A stretch of DNA of 64,000 nucleotides from Micromonospora violae (GCF_004217135.1 NZ_SHKK01000001.1:2418001-2482000); one strand, 5' to 3'. Numbered from the stretch's first letter, positions 8,518-17,601 are shown. Made by a program: numbers and translations. Notes: a model not told the origin generated them from the letters alone.

Positions 8518-10478
8518 TTCGTGGGGCCGTCGTCGCCCTGCCCGGGTTCCCGAGCGTGGTACTCGGGTTGCAGCCGCGCGCTCGAGAACGCCGCCTTCAC
8601 CGCTGCCGAGAGCGCGGCGATGTCGTACGCGCCGTGGTGTCGCCGGCCCTTGATGAAGAAGGTCGGGGTGCCGGTGACGTCGCTGAGGTCGGCGGAGTCG
8701 ACGTCCTCGGCGATCCGGTCCACACCCTTTCGCTTGACCATGTGCTCCCGGAACCCGTCCAGGTCCAGGCCGAGTTGTTCGGCGTAACCGAGCAGATCGG
8801 TGGGGTTGAGGGCGTCCTGGTGGGCGAGCAGCAGGTCGTGCATCTCCCAGAACGCGCCCTGCTCCCCCGCCGCCTCGGCGGCTTCCGCGGCGAGCTGGGC
8901 ATGCGGGTGAACATCGGTGAGCGGCAGGTGCCGCCAGACGTACCGGACGTTGGCGAAGTCGGCCAGCAGCTTCCGGACCACCGGCTCGGCCTGCCCGCAG
9001 TAGGGGCACTCGAAGTCGCCGTACTCCACGACCGTCACCGGTGCGTCCAGCGACCCGCGCACATGGTCGCGGCCCGGATCGACCGGCAGCATCAGGTCGA
9101 CGATCCCCTCGGCGACGCCCAGCAACGCGCGTGTCCGCCGCGCCGGCGAGAGCCACTTGACGGAACGGAACACCAACCAGGTGATGAGGGACGCGCCGAG
9201 CGTCGCCACGATGATGCCGAACTTCGCCTCGTCCAGCGCCGGGCCGCTCAGCGCATGGGTGGCGATCAGGAGCGCGACGGTGAACCCGATGCCGGAGATC
9301 GTGCCGACCCCCGCGACCGCGAGCCAGCCGACGGGCGGCCGGAACCGGTTGCCGCTCAACCGGGCCACCAGCCAGGCGGTGACCACGATCCCGGCCGGCT
9401 TGCCGACGAGGTACGCGACCACCACACCGAGCGTGACCGGGGAGGTCACGGCTCGGGCCAGCAGGTCACCGTCGATCACGATGCCGACGTTGGCCAGCGC
9501 GAACAGGGGCACCACCAGGTAACTGGCCCACGGGTGGTAGAGCGCCTGCAGCCGCTCGTTCGGCGACAACGCCGAGGTGAGCCCGGCCTGGGCCATCCGG
9601 GCGAGTTGCGGGGTGGGCTGTTCCCGGAACAGGCGGAACTGGTCGCTGGCCCGCTGCAACTCGCTGCGGCCCGGGGCGTAGGCGTAGCTCAGCAACCCCA
9701 TCACCAGGCCCACCGCGACCGGGTCGACACCGGACATCGAAACGGCGAGCCAGGCCGCCACCCCCAGCAGCGCGTAGACCGGCCCGAACCGCACACCCCA
9801 CGCCCGGACGAGCAGGACAATGCCGAAGATCACCGCCGCGACGACCAGCGCCGTCAGCGAGGGGTGATGGGGGTACGCGATGGCCAGCACCAAGATGGCC
9901 ACCACGTCGTCGACGACGGCGACGGTCAGCAGGAAGCCCCGCAGCCGCTCTGAGAAGCGCGGCCCGAAGACGGCCAGCGCGCCGAGCGCGAGCGCCGTGT
10001 CGGTGGCCATCACCGCACCCCAGCCCGCCGCGGTGGGGTGCCCGGCGTTGATGGCGAGATAGATGGCGATCGGCACGAGCATGCCGCCGACCCCGGCCAG
10101 CATCGGCAACGCCAGGCGACGCCGCTCCCGCAACTCGCCGATGTCGAACTCGCGGCGCAACTCCAGACCCACGACCAGGAAGAAGAACGTCATCAGACCG
10201 CTGTTGACCCAGGTACGCAGGTCGTGCGACACGTGCCAGTCGCCGAGCTGGACCGAGAAGGAGGTGCCCCAGACCGACTCGTACGACGATGCGCTGAGGT
10301 TCGCCCAGACGAGCGCCGCCACCGCGGCGATCAGCATCACCCGCGCGCCGCCGGTCTCGGTACGCAGGAAGGCGCGCAGCGGAGCGTTGAACCGCCCTTC
10401 CCAGGCGGTTCGGCTGGTCCAACCCCGGCGCGTGTTCTCGCTGGTCACGGGAACAATCTTCGTCGACCTGACCGGCAC
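8514..10478 (-). CDS. nhaA: Na+/H+ antiporter NhaA fused to a C-terminal DsbA-like thioredoxin domain
   Basis: The protein is 654 residues, against about 390 for stand-alone NhaA. Residues ~25-430 are the multi-spanning antiporter (GLMTFFFLVVGLELRREF; VMATDTALALGALAVFG; VVDDVVAILVLAIAYP with the paired Asp of the transport site; KPAGIVVTAW). It exchanges external protons for internal Na+ in pH and sodium homeostasis. Residues ~455-654 are a DsbA/FrnE-like thioredoxin fold with CPYC near 488-491 and the cis-Pro segment TGTPTFF. Such fusions are known in actinobacteria, but what the redox domain acts on is not. Both the GTG at 10478 and the GTG at 10448 are possible starts; neither has a strong ribosome site. 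Confidence 0.9.
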   Translation of the reverse strand: MPVRSTKIVPVTSENTRRGWTSRTAWEGRFNAPLRAFLRTETGGARVMLIAAVAALVWANLSASSYESVWGTSFSVQLGDWHVSHDLRTWVNSGLMTFFFLVVGLELRREFDIGELRERRRLALPMLAGVGGMLVPIAIYLAINAGHPTAAGWGAVMATDTALALGALAVFGPRFSERLRGFLLTVAVVDDVVAILVLAIAYPHHPSLTALVVAAVIFGIVLLVRAWGVRFGPVYALLGVAAWLAVSMSGVDPVAVGLVMGLLSYAYAPGRSELQRASDQFRLFREQPTPQLARMAQAGLTSALSPNERLQALYHPWASYLVVPLFALANVGIVIDGDLLARAVTSPVTLGVVVAYLVGKPAGIVVTAWLVARLSGNRFRPPVGWLAVAGVGTISGIGFTVALLIATHALSGPALDEAKFGIIVATLGASLITWLVFRSVKWLSPARRTRALLGVAEGIVDLMLPVDPGRDHVRGSLDAPVTVVEYGDFECPYCGQAEPVVRKLLADFANVRYVWRHLPLTDVHPHAQLAAEAAEAAGEQGAFWEMHDLLLAHQDALNPTDLLGYAEQLGLDLDGFREHMVKRKGVDRIAEDVDSADLSDVTGTPTFFIKGRRHHGAYDIAALSAAVKAAFSSARLQPEYHAREPGQGDDGPTN

Positions 10479-10491
10479 GCGGTTCGGATTG

Positions 10492-11997
10492 CTAGTCCTC
10501 CTCGGCGAACACGACCGCGCGGCGCTGGCGAATCGCCGGGAGGACGGCGACGACGAGCGCGGCGAGGGCCAGCACCAGCAGCGCCGCGGAGATCGGTCGG
10601 GTCAGGAAGACCGACGGGTCGCCCCGCGAGATGATCAGCGCGCGGCGCAGGTTCTCCTCCAGCAGCGGACCGAGGACGAAGCCGAGCAGCAGGGGCGCCG
10701 GCTCGCACCCGCACTTGATCAGGACGTAGCCCAGGATCCCGAAGAACGCGATCGCGTAGACGTCGTACGCGTTGAAGCCCAGGGAGTAGGTGCCGATCGC
10801 GGCGAACAGAATGATCATCGGGAACAGCACCTGGTACGGGATGCGCAGCATCCGCACCCAGAGGCCGATCAGCGGCAGGTTCAGCAGCAGCAGGAGCACG
10901 TTGCCGATCCACATCGACGCGATCAGGCCCCAGAACAGGGCCGGCTCGTCGTTGATGACGTTCGGGCCCGGGGCGATGCCGTGCACGATGAACGCACCGA
11001 TCATCAACGCCATCACCGGGTGGGCGGGCAGACCCAGGGTGAGCAGCGGAATGAACGACGTCTGCGCGGCGGCGTTGTTCGCCGACTCGGGACCGGCGAC
11101 ACCCTCGATCGCGCCCCGCCCGAACTCCTGCGGTCGCTTCGAGACCCGCTTCTCCACGGCGTACGAGGTGAACGAGGCCAGCACATGGCCGCCCCCGGGC
11201 AGGACGCCGAGCGCCGCGCCGAGACCGGTGCCCCGCAGGATCGGGGCGACGATCCGACGCCGGTCCTCGCGGGTCGGCCAGAGATTGGTCACCCGGCTGA
11301 CGATCGCTGTACGGGTCTGCTCGTTCTCCAGGTTGCGCAGGATCTCGGCCACCCCGAACAGGCCCACGGCGACCGACACGAAGTCGATGCCGCCGTAGAG
11401 TTCGCGCTGCTCGAACACGAAGCGGGGCGTTCCGGTGTAGATGTCCTGGCCGACCGTGCCGAGCAGCACGCCGAGCGCGATCATCGCCAGTGCCTTGAGC
11501 GCCGTACCCCGTGCCAACGCGATCGACACGATCAGGCCGAACAGCACGAGCGAGAAGTAGTCCGCCGGACCGAACTTCAACGCGACACTGGCCAGCGGCG
11601 GGGCCGCCGCGGCCAGCGCCACGGTGGCGACCGTACCCGCGACGAACGACCCGATCGCCGCGGCCGCCAGGGCCGGCCCGGCCCGGCCCTGGCGGGCCAT
11701 CTCGTGCCCGTCCAGCGCGGTCACCGCCGCCGACGACTCACCGGGCAGGTTGATCAGGATGGCGGTCGTGGAACCGCCGTACTGTGCCCCGTAGTAGATG
11801 CCGGCCAGCATGATCAGCGCCGTGACCGGCTCGAAGCTGAACGTGATCGGCAGCAGCATCGCCACCGTCGCCGTCGGCCCGATGCCGGGCAGCACGCCGA
11901 CCGCGGTCCCGAGCAGCACTCCCACGAAACAGTAGAGGACGTTCTGGACCAGCAGGGCCGTCGAGAAGCCCAGCGCGAGGTTGTCGAGAAGCTCCAT
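10492..11997 (-). CDS. tctA: Tripartite tricarboxylate transporter, large permease subunit TctA
   Basis: This 501-residue, ~12-helix membrane protein carries the conserved TctA loops GVLPGIGPTATVAMLLPITF near the N-terminus and GVLPGGGHVLASFTSYAVEKR midway. It is the main membrane subunit of a TTT importer, which moves citrate-like or other carboxylates with cation symport and takes substrate from the TctC binding protein. It is last in the tctC-tctB-tctA operon, 20 bp after tctB, with GAGG ahead of its ATG. The substrate cannot be assigned. Confidence 0.95.
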   Translation of the reverse strand: MELLDNLALGFSTALLVQNVLYCFVGVLLGTAVGVLPGIGPTATVAMLLPITFSFEPVTALIMLAGIYYGAQYGGSTTAILINLPGESSAAVTALDGHEMARQGRAGPALAAAAIGSFVAGTVATVALAAAAPPLASVALKFGPADYFSLVLFGLIVSIALARGTALKALAMIALGVLLGTVGQDIYTGTPRFVFEQRELYGGIDFVSVAVGLFGVAEILRNLENEQTRTAIVSRVTNLWPTREDRRRIVAPILRGTGLGAALGVLPGGGHVLASFTSYAVEKRVSKRPQEFGRGAIEGVAGPESANNAAAQTSFIPLLTLGLPAHPVMALMIGAFIVHGIAPGPNVINDEPALFWGLIASMWIGNVLLLLLNLPLIGLWVRMLRIPYQVLFPMIILFAAIGTYSLGFNAYDVYAIAFFGILGYVLIKCGCEPAPLLLGFVLGPLLEENLRRALIISRGDPSVFLTRPISAALLVLALAALVVAVLPAIRQRRAVVFAEED

Positions 11998-12017
11998 GCC
12001 TCAGCCCGGTCGGCGCG

Positions 12018-12479
12018 TCAGAGGCCCAGCCACGGGCCCCACAACGGGATCCGCAGCTGAAGTCCGACGATGAAGATGAGCGTGCTGGCCACGGTCAGCC
12101 CGGCGGCCACCGCCACCGCCGTGAGCAGCCGTACGCGGGCGCTGGCCAGTGTGGTGAGCAGCGCCGTCACCGCCGTCGTCGGCACGAAGCCGAGGCGCCG
12201 GACGGTGAACCCGAAGAACAGGACTGCGATCACGATGACGCCGAGCGCTCGCCATGGGACCGGCCCGAACGAGATCACCTCACCGGCGATGAGGCCCTTG
12301 CCGGCGATCGCCAGGCCCAGGGCGATCACGGCCGCGCCGACCAGCAGCGGGAACGCGCCCGGGCCCATCCGGGTCGGGGTGCCCAGCTCGTAGCCGAGCG
12401 CCCCCACCACGAACGCGGCACCGATCAGGACGAAGATTCCACCGGCGAGGACGTCCGGGAACGACCGACGGCGCTCCAC
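12018..12479 (-). CDS. tctB: Tripartite tricarboxylate transporter, small permease subunit TctB
   Basis: This 153-residue protein has four hydrophobic segments (for example GGIFVLIGAAFVVGALGYEL and ALGVIVIAVLFFGFTVRRLGF) and the length and poor conservation typical of TctB. The GTG start at 12479 lies directly against the tctC stop, so the two are translationally coupled. TctB is the four-helix partner needed by TctA. Confidence 0.9.
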   Translation of the reverse strand: MERRRSFPDVLAGGIFVLIGAAFVVGALGYELGTPTRMGPGAFPLLVGAAVIALGLAIAGKGLIAGEVISFGPVPWRALGVIVIAVLFFGFTVRRLGFVPTTAVTALLTTLASARVRLLTAVAVAAGLTVASTLIFIVGLQLRIPLWGPWLGL

Positions 12480-12480
12480 C

Positions 12481-13500
12481 TCAGGAGACCTTGACCCCGG
12501 AGTCGGCGATGATCTTCGCCCACGTGCCGAGCTGCTCGTCGAGCTTCGCCCGGTGCGCCTCCGGGGTCGCGTCCTGGGCCGGGACCGGCGCGGTACCGAG
12601 CTTGGCCATCTGGTCGATGACCCCCTGGTCGGCCAACGCCACCTTCAGCGCCTCGGACAGCTTCTGGACGATCTCCGGCGGCGTGTCGGCCGGGACGTAC
12701 AGACCGTGCCACACGCTGACCTGGAGCTGCGGCAGCCCGGCCTCGGCCGTGGTGGGCAGGTCGGGAAGACTCTTCACCCGCTCGGGCGTGGTGACCGCGT
12801 ACGCCTTCACCTTCCCCGCGGCGATCTGACCGCTGGTGTTGGTCGTCTGGTCGCACATGAAGTCGACCTGGCCGCCGACGAGGTCGGTCAGCGCGGGCCC
12901 GGTGCCCTGGTACGGGACCTCCTGGAGCTTGACACCGGTGGTGGTCTGGAACAGCAGGCCGCACAGGTGTGACGCGGCGCCGATGCCGGCGTTGGCGAGC
13001 GTGACCTTGTCGGCGTTCGCCTTCACGTGGGTCACCAGGTCCGGGAGTGTCGCGGGCGCGAAGTCCTTGCGGGCGACGATCGTCATCGGCACCTCGGTGA
13101 CGAGCCCGACCGTCTCGAAGTCCTCCAACGGCTGGTAGCCCAGGCTCTTGTAGAGGGCGGGGGCCGTCGACATGCCGATGTGGTGCATGAGCACGGTGTA
13201 GCCGTCCGGCCTGGCCCGCGCGACCTCGCCAGCGCCGACGGTGCCGCCGGCACCCTCGACGTTCTGGACGACGATCTTGCCACCGAGCTTCGCGGCCATC
13301 GGCTCGGCGATCATGCGGGTGACCGTGTCCGTCGGGCCGCCCGCGCTGAACGGCACGACGATCGTGATGTTCTCGTCCGGGTAACGCCCGGCGTCACCAC
13401 CGGCGCCGCCCCCGTTGCCGCCACAGGCGGCGGCGAGTGAGACGACACCGATCGCGGCGATCATCTGCGTGGTGGCCCGGTACCTGCTGGTGGTTGGCAT
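12481..13500 (-). CDS. tctC: Tripartite tricarboxylate transporter substrate-binding lipoprotein TctC (Bug family)
   Basis: This 339-residue lipoprotein has a lipobox (SLAAAC) after a hydrophobic signal. It also carries Bug-family signatures: ITIVVPFSAGGPTDTVTRMIAEPMAAKLG, VVQNVEGAGGTVGAGEVARARPDGYT and QVDFMCDQ. It binds a carboxylate outside the membrane and delivers it to TctAB. GGGGAGG sits just ahead of the ATG. First gene of the operon, it is divergent from the response regulator at 13646, the arrangement of the Salmonella tct locus where TctDE controls tctCBA. Confidence 0.94.
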   Translation of the reverse strand: MPTTSRYRATTQMIAAIGVVSLAAACGGNGGGAGGDAGRYPDENITIVVPFSAGGPTDTVTRMIAEPMAAKLGGKIVVQNVEGAGGTVGAGEVARARPDGYTVLMHHIGMSTAPALYKSLGYQPLEDFETVGLVTEVPMTIVARKDFAPATLPDLVTHVKANADKVTLANAGIGAASHLCGLLFQTTTGVKLQEVPYQGTGPALTDLVGGQVDFMCDQTTNTSGQIAAGKVKAYAVTTPERVKSLPDLPTTAEAGLPQLQVSVWHGLYVPADTPPEIVQKLSEALKVALADQGVIDQMAKLGTAPVPAQDATPEAHRAKLDEQLGTWAKIIADSGVKVS

Positions 13501-13631
13501 ACGGCGGCCTCCCCATCAACGCATGGATATTCCTCGGCGTCCCGGTGGTTGCCAGTCTGGGCTGGTCGGACGGCAGATGGTGTCAGAAAAATCCCAAGAA
13601 GCAGGGCCGGCGCGAGGGCCGATGCGGTCCG

Positions 13632-13637
13632 TACAAT
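13632..13637 (+). promoter_or_regulatory. Likely -10 element of a leaderless response-regulator transcript
   Basis: TACAAT lies 8 nt before the ATG at 13646, and no Shine-Dalgarno sequence fits in between. That spacing places transcription start at or next to the ATG. Leaderless mRNAs are common in actinobacteria. No clear -35 is visible, so activation by a regulator is plausible. Confidence 0.5.
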
Positions 13638-13645
13638 CCGCTGGT

Positions 13646-14329
13646 ATGCGGATAACCGTCATCGAGGATGACGACCGCGTGGCGAGGAGTCTGGTGACCG
13701 TCCTGACCCAGGCGGGTTTCGAGGTCCACCGCGTCGCCACCGCCACGGAGGCCGTGTGCGCCGCGCCGTCCGACGTGGTCCTCGTCGATCTGGGTCTCCC
13801 CGACGGCGACGGTCTCGACGTGATCCGCAAGCTGCGGGACCGCCCACAGACCGCCGTCATCGCGGTGACCGCCCGGTCCGAGGAGCACGAGCGGGTCCGT
13901 GGCCTACGCGCCGGCGCCGACGACTACATCGTCAAACCGTTCGGCATTCCGGAGTTGCTGGCCCGGATCGACGCCGTCCTGCGGCGTACCCGGGCCGCTC
14001 GTGCCCTCGGCCAGACGGACGAGCCGCTCGTCCTCGGCCCGATGCGGATCGGCGTCGGCACCCGCGAGGTCACCGTCGACGACGCCCTCGTGCCGTTGAC
14101 CCGCAAGGAGTTCGAACTGCTGCTGCTCCTGGCGCGGCGGGCACCCAACGTGGTCAGCCGCGACGTCATCCTCGACCAGATCTGGGGCGTGGCCTGGGAG
14201 CCGGCGAGCCGTACCCTGGACACCCACATCGCGGCGCTGCGGCACAAGCTGGGGTCGGAGGTGGTCATCCGGACCGTCCACGGCGTCGGCTACCGGCTGC
14301 TGGCCGACCGGCCGGAGCGGAACGGCTGA
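13646..14329 (+). CDS. OmpR-family response regulator (TctD-like)
   Basis: The protein is 227 residues. The receiver domain (~1-115) has the acidic pocket Glu7-Asp8-Asp9, the phospho-acceptor Asp48 (VLVDLGLPDGDG), the switch Thr in VIAVTARS and the Lys in YIVKPF. The C-terminal winged helix (~130-222) has the OmpR signature LTRKEFELLLLLARR and RTLDTHIAALRHKLG with VIRTVHGVGYRL. It is followed after 6 bp by its kinase and is divergent from tctCBA, so it very likely controls uptake of the Tct substrate. Longer in-frame extensions to 13415 lack receiver homology and were rejected. Confidence 0.93.
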   Translation: MRITVIEDDDRVARSLVTVLTQAGFEVHRVATATEAVCAAPSDVVLVDLGLPDGDGLDVIRKLRDRPQTAVIAVTARSEEHERVRGLRAGADDYIVKPFGIPELLARIDAVLRRTRAARALGQTDEPLVLGPMRIGVGTREVTVDDALVPLTRKEFELLLLLARRAPNVVSRDVILDQIWGVAWEPASRTLDTHIAALRHKLGSEVVIRTVHGVGYRLLADRPERNG

Positions 14330-14335
14330 CGGGCC

Positions 14336-15748
14336 GTGCACCGCCGGCTGCTCATCGTCCTGGTTCCCCTCGCGGTGCTGCTCGTCGCGGCGCTCGGGGT
14401 GCCGCTCAGCGTCACCGTGGCCGAACGGGAGATGCAGGAGACGTACGTCAACCGGCTCGACGACGTCGGCCGGTTCGCCTCGCTGGCCGAGACCGCGCTG
14501 TCGACCGGCCGCACCGAGGCGTTACAACAGGAACTGACGCGGTACCACGAGCTCTACGGCATCCCGGTCGCGCTGATCGACACGTCGGGCGTGGTGCTGC
14601 TCGGTCCGGTCGACGCGTACCAGAGGGCGGCGCGAGCCGAGAAGGCCCTGCCCCGGATCGTGACCGCGGCGCTTGCCGGCGCACGATCCGAACCGTCCTG
14701 GGAGTGGGCGCCGTGGGACGACTCCGCACTCGTCGTGGCGGAACCGGTCGGCCGCGACAGTGAGGTTGTCGGCGCCGTCGTGACGATCTCCGACCTGGCC
14801 AGGACGCGCGAGCTCATCCTCGTCCGCTGGGCCTGGCTGGCCGGGCTGGGGCTGCTGCCGTTGCTGGCGCTGACCGCCGTCGCCTGGCCGGTGTCCGCGT
14901 GGGTGCTGCGGCCGGTGCGGAAACTCGACGCGGCGACCTCGCGGATCTCCGAGGGCGACCTGACCATCCGCGCCGACGCCGAGGCCGGCCCCATCGAGCT
15001 GCGGCGGCTGGCCCAGTCGTTCAACGCCATGATGGACGCTGTGGAGAACGCCGCGCAGCGTCAGCGCGCGTTCGTCGCCGACGCGTCGCACCAGTTGCGC
15101 AACCCGTTGACCAGCCTCCGGCTCGCCGTGGAGAGCCTGGCACCACACCTGCGGCCGGAGGGCAACGGGCAACAGGTGTACGACGTCGCCGTCGACGAGC
15201 TGAAGGCGATGCAGCAGCTGCTGAACTCACTGCAGGCCAGCGCCAGGATAGAGAGCATGCGGACGGCGTCGCCGGTGGACCTCGACGAGGTGCTGGCCAC
15301 CCGGGTCGCCCCCTGGCGGGCGCTGACCGCCACGGCCAGGCAGACGCTGGCTGTCCACGTACCGCCGGGGTTGCGGTTGTTGGAGCCGCCAGGCGGCCTG
15401 GGTAGCGTCCTGGACGAGCTGATCAGCAACGCCTCACGGCTGTCCGGCGCGCAGGTCGTGGAGGTGCGCGCACAGGTCGTCCCCGGTGGTGCGGTGGTCA
15501 CCATCGCCGTTCGCGACGACGGCCAGGGCATCGACGTGTCCGAGCGGGCCCAGGCGTTGCAACGGTTCTGGCGCTCGCCCCGGCACCAGAACGTACCCGG
15601 GACCGGCCTCGGCCTGGCGATCTGCGCCGACCTGGTCGGGGCGGCCGGCGGTGAGCTGCGGTTGGAGGAGGGCCTGCCACGCCCCGACGGGTCCGGGCAC
15701 GGGCTCGCCGCCCTGGTGGCGCTACCGCTGGCTCCCGCTCCGGTCTGA
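14336..15748 (+). CDS. Sensor histidine kinase (TctE-like)
   Basis: This 470-residue membrane protein has one helix at ~5-25, an extracellular sensor loop (~27-160), a second helix (~163-190), HAMP (~190-242), the phospho-acceptor box FVADASHQLRNPLTSLRL with His252, and an ATPase domain with N (ELISNASRL), G1 (DDGQGID) and G2 (GTGLGLAI) boxes. The start is a GTG 6 bp after the response-regulator stop, so the two are co-translated. It most likely senses, directly or through a binding protein, the substrate carried by the divergent TctCBA transporter or captured by the TAXI protein next door. Confidence 0.93.
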   Translation: MHRRLLIVLVPLAVLLVAALGVPLSVTVAEREMQETYVNRLDDVGRFASLAETALSTGRTEALQQELTRYHELYGIPVALIDTSGVVLLGPVDAYQRAARAEKALPRIVTAALAGARSEPSWEWAPWDDSALVVAEPVGRDSEVVGAVVTISDLARTRELILVRWAWLAGLGLLPLLALTAVAWPVSAWVLRPVRKLDAATSRISEGDLTIRADAEAGPIELRRLAQSFNAMMDAVENAAQRQRAFVADASHQLRNPLTSLRLAVESLAPHLRPEGNGQQVYDVAVDELKAMQQLLNSLQASARIESMRTASPVDLDEVLATRVAPWRALTATARQTLAVHVPPGLRLLEPPGGLGSVLDELISNASRLSGAQVVEVRAQVVPGGAVVTIAVRDDGQGIDVSERAQALQRFWRSPRHQNVPGTGLGLAICADLVGAAGGELRLEEGLPRPDGSGHGLAALVALPLAPAPV

Positions 15749-15759
15749 CGGCGCCGGCG

Positions 15760-16719
15760 TCAGCGTTTGCGGTCGCGGAACCAGGCCACCGCGCCGGGAT
15801 GGAGCGGGACCGACGCGGTGGAGATCCCGGTACGCACGTTGATCTGCCACGCCTCCGGAACGGCTTCGGCGTCATCGCGGCCGGCGGAGGTGATCGCACC
15901 GGCGTACCGGAAGACCGTGTCGGTGATGGCATAGACCAGGCCGGCGGGCAGGTCGTCACGGGCGAGCAGCACGTTCGGTACGGCGACGGTGCGGGCCGCC
16001 GGCACACCGGCGTACGCGGTCGCAGGGATCATCGCCGGGGCGTACGGACCCGGGTAGGCCGTGAAGAGCGCATCGGCCTGCGCCTCCAACGGGATCAGCC
16101 GGATCCGGTGCCGCTGCGCCAACTCGGTGATGGCGGGCGTCGGAACGCCGGTCAGGGAGAACATGGCGTCGATCGTGCCGTCGCGCAACGCCGCCGCCGA
16201 CGCGGCCTGACTGAGATTCCGGCCGTCGGCGTGCACCGGGTTGAGGTGCAGAACCCGCCGCGACGTGAACTCGGTGCCCGAATCGTGCGCACCGAGCGAC
16301 ACCCGCCTGCCCTCAAGATCACGGAACTCGCGGATCGCGGAATCCGCCATGACCACGAGATGCAGGTGACTGTCGTACAGTCGGCAGATCGCCGAGAGCC
16401 CCGCGGGCGCGCTCCCGTCGCTGGTGATCAGCGCATCCAGGCTGGTCAGCCCGAGGTGCACCTCGCCGGCCCGCAGCATCCGGATGTTGTCGGTGGACGC
16501 CCCGCTCGGCACCGTGGTCACCGTGGCACCCGGCACCCGCTCGGAGATGTGCTCGGCCAGCGCACCGCCGATCCGCCGGTAGACCGCCCCCGCCGGCCCA
16601 GTCGCCAGTCGCAGGTGGACCTCACCCACCTCGGGCCCCCGCGAACAACCAACGAGCAGCCCACCAGCGCCCAGCAACACCCCCCGCCGACTGAACCGCA
16701 CCCCCGGCCCCAGCCCCAT
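15760..16719 (-). CDS. TAXI-family solute-binding lipoprotein
   Basis: This 319-residue protein begins with RR, a hydrophobic core and the lipobox LLVGC, so it is probably a membrane-anchored extracellular protein. The TAXI signatures are LRLATGPAGAVYRRIGGALAEHI, PSGASTDNIRMLRAGEVHLGLTSLDAL and LPAGLVYAITDTVFR. TAXI proteins bind glutamate- or carboxylate-type ligands for TRAP transporters, but no TRAP permease is nearby. The gene converges on the histidine kinase, 11 bp apart. That suggests it presents ligand to the sensor, as inferred for other HK-linked TAXI genes. A TATCAT box 6 nt before the ATG suggests a leaderless transcript. Confidence 0.88.
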   Translation of the reverse strand: MGLGPGVRFSRRGVLLGAGGLLVGCSRGPEVGEVHLRLATGPAGAVYRRIGGALAEHISERVPGATVTTVPSGASTDNIRMLRAGEVHLGLTSLDALITSDGSAPAGLSAICRLYDSHLHLVVMADSAIREFRDLEGRRVSLGAHDSGTEFTSRRVLHLNPVHADGRNLSQAASAAALRDGTIDAMFSLTGVPTPAITELAQRHRIRLIPLEAQADALFTAYPGPYAPAMIPATAYAGVPAARTVAVPNVLLARDDLPAGLVYAITDTVFRYAGAITSAGRDDAEAVPEAWQINVRTGISTASVPLHPGAVAWFRDRKR

Positions 16720-16762
16720 CCCGAAATGATACGAACGAATGCCACCCCTCCCCCGGCCCGAC

Positions 16763-16923
16763 CCGGCTTGACCGCGGGCCCGGCTTGACCGCGTCGCCCG
16801 GCCTGACCGCGTCGCCCGGCCTGACCGCGTCGACCGGCCTGACCGCGTCGACCGGCTTGACCGCGTCGACCGGCTTGACCGCGTCGACCGGCTTGGCCGC
16901 GTCGCCCGGCTTGGCCGCGTCGA
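16763..16923. repeat. 18-bp minisatellite, nine units
   Basis: The unit CCGGCTTGACCGCGTCGA varies at two or three positions and runs for nine near-perfect copies; the first is 17 bp. It lies within the 388-bp gap upstream of the TAXI gene and abuts the inverted repeat that follows. On the minus strand it reads as a six-residue repeat, with no sign of being a real protein. The rest of the gap (16995-17107) holds nothing I recognise. Confidence 0.92.
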
Positions 16924-16994
16924 TCATGGAGTTGTGGTGCCCGTTTCAGCATGATGACGGCTGATTTGTGGACCACCACAACTCCATGATCGAC
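16919..16994. repeat. Long perfect inverted repeat (21-bp arms), REP-like element
   Basis: Positions 16919-16939 are perfectly complementary to 16974-16994, with a 34-nt spacer. The arms contain CATGGAGTTGTGG and CCACAACTCCATG and are AT-richer than the flanks. The left arm begins inside the last minisatellite unit. It could be a terminator, a REP/MITE-like element or a protein site; no flanking stop codon makes a simple terminator obvious. Confidence 0.85.
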
Positions 16995-17107
16995 AGAGGC
17001 GGCGCGGATCGACGCACACGCGATGGCGTTGACGTTCAGCCGTACACCCGAGAATTGACCCGAACCTTGTTGACCGGCCGCAACTGCGGTATCAAATTGA
17101 GCGACGC

Positions 17108-17398
17108 TTGAACAAAGCAGACCTGGTGCCGGTGGACGTTGCGCAGTCCGCGAACTGCGGGTGGCGGACCCTACGGATCGTCTTCACCGCTCAGCCCGCG
17201 GCCAATGCCGGGTACGTCGCGTTCTGGTGCGACACCTGCATGGAGGGGATCCATGTGTGTCGGGCGCCTGTTCCCGACGGAGTCACCGTCCGACCGATGG
17301 ACAAGCCGGCCGAGGAACGCAACCCTCGCGTTCCTGACTACCGTCTCGTGACCCTGACGACGGATCGAGAGGGCCCCAGCGATTCCCGACCGAGCTGA
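17108..17398 (+). CDS. Small hypothetical protein with a CxxC pair
   Basis: This open frame has 96 codons from a TTG at 17108. It encodes a small acidic protein with a WCDTCMEGIHVC segment (about 41-52) that could bind a metal, followed by a Pro-rich tail ending in DREGPSDSRPS. I do not recognise the family. Support comes from codon composition and the coherent frame. The start is uncertain and no strong ribosome site is visible. Confidence 0.5.
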   Translation: MNKADLVPVDVAQSANCGWRTLRIVFTAQPAANAGYVAFWCDTCMEGIHVCRAPVPDGVTVRPMDKPAEERNPRVPDYRLVTLTTDREGPSDSRPS

Positions 17399-17601
17399 CT
17401 AAGGACACAGGCGCGGTCGGGTGCGCGTCCACGGCTCGGTCAGCGCGCCGTCCGGACCCAGCCCTCAAATCGGGCGTCCCAACGCTGACCGGCCATCCCT
17501 GCCACCTCCCGTGCCGCACGTTAGCGGCCCTACCGTTCGCCGGCGCCGCGGAATTGGCCGCAGCACATCGGCGCCACGGTCGAAAGGGCGCGACTGCCAG
17601 G

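Noticed and set aside
10063..12060. Long plus-strand frame opposite nhaA and tctA
   Set aside because: Composition is dominated by Arg, Gln and Asp runs from GC skew; the minus strand encodes well-conserved transporters.
16763..16923. CRISPR array
   Set aside because: The units are contiguous 18-bp tandem repeats without spacers, and no cas gene is present.
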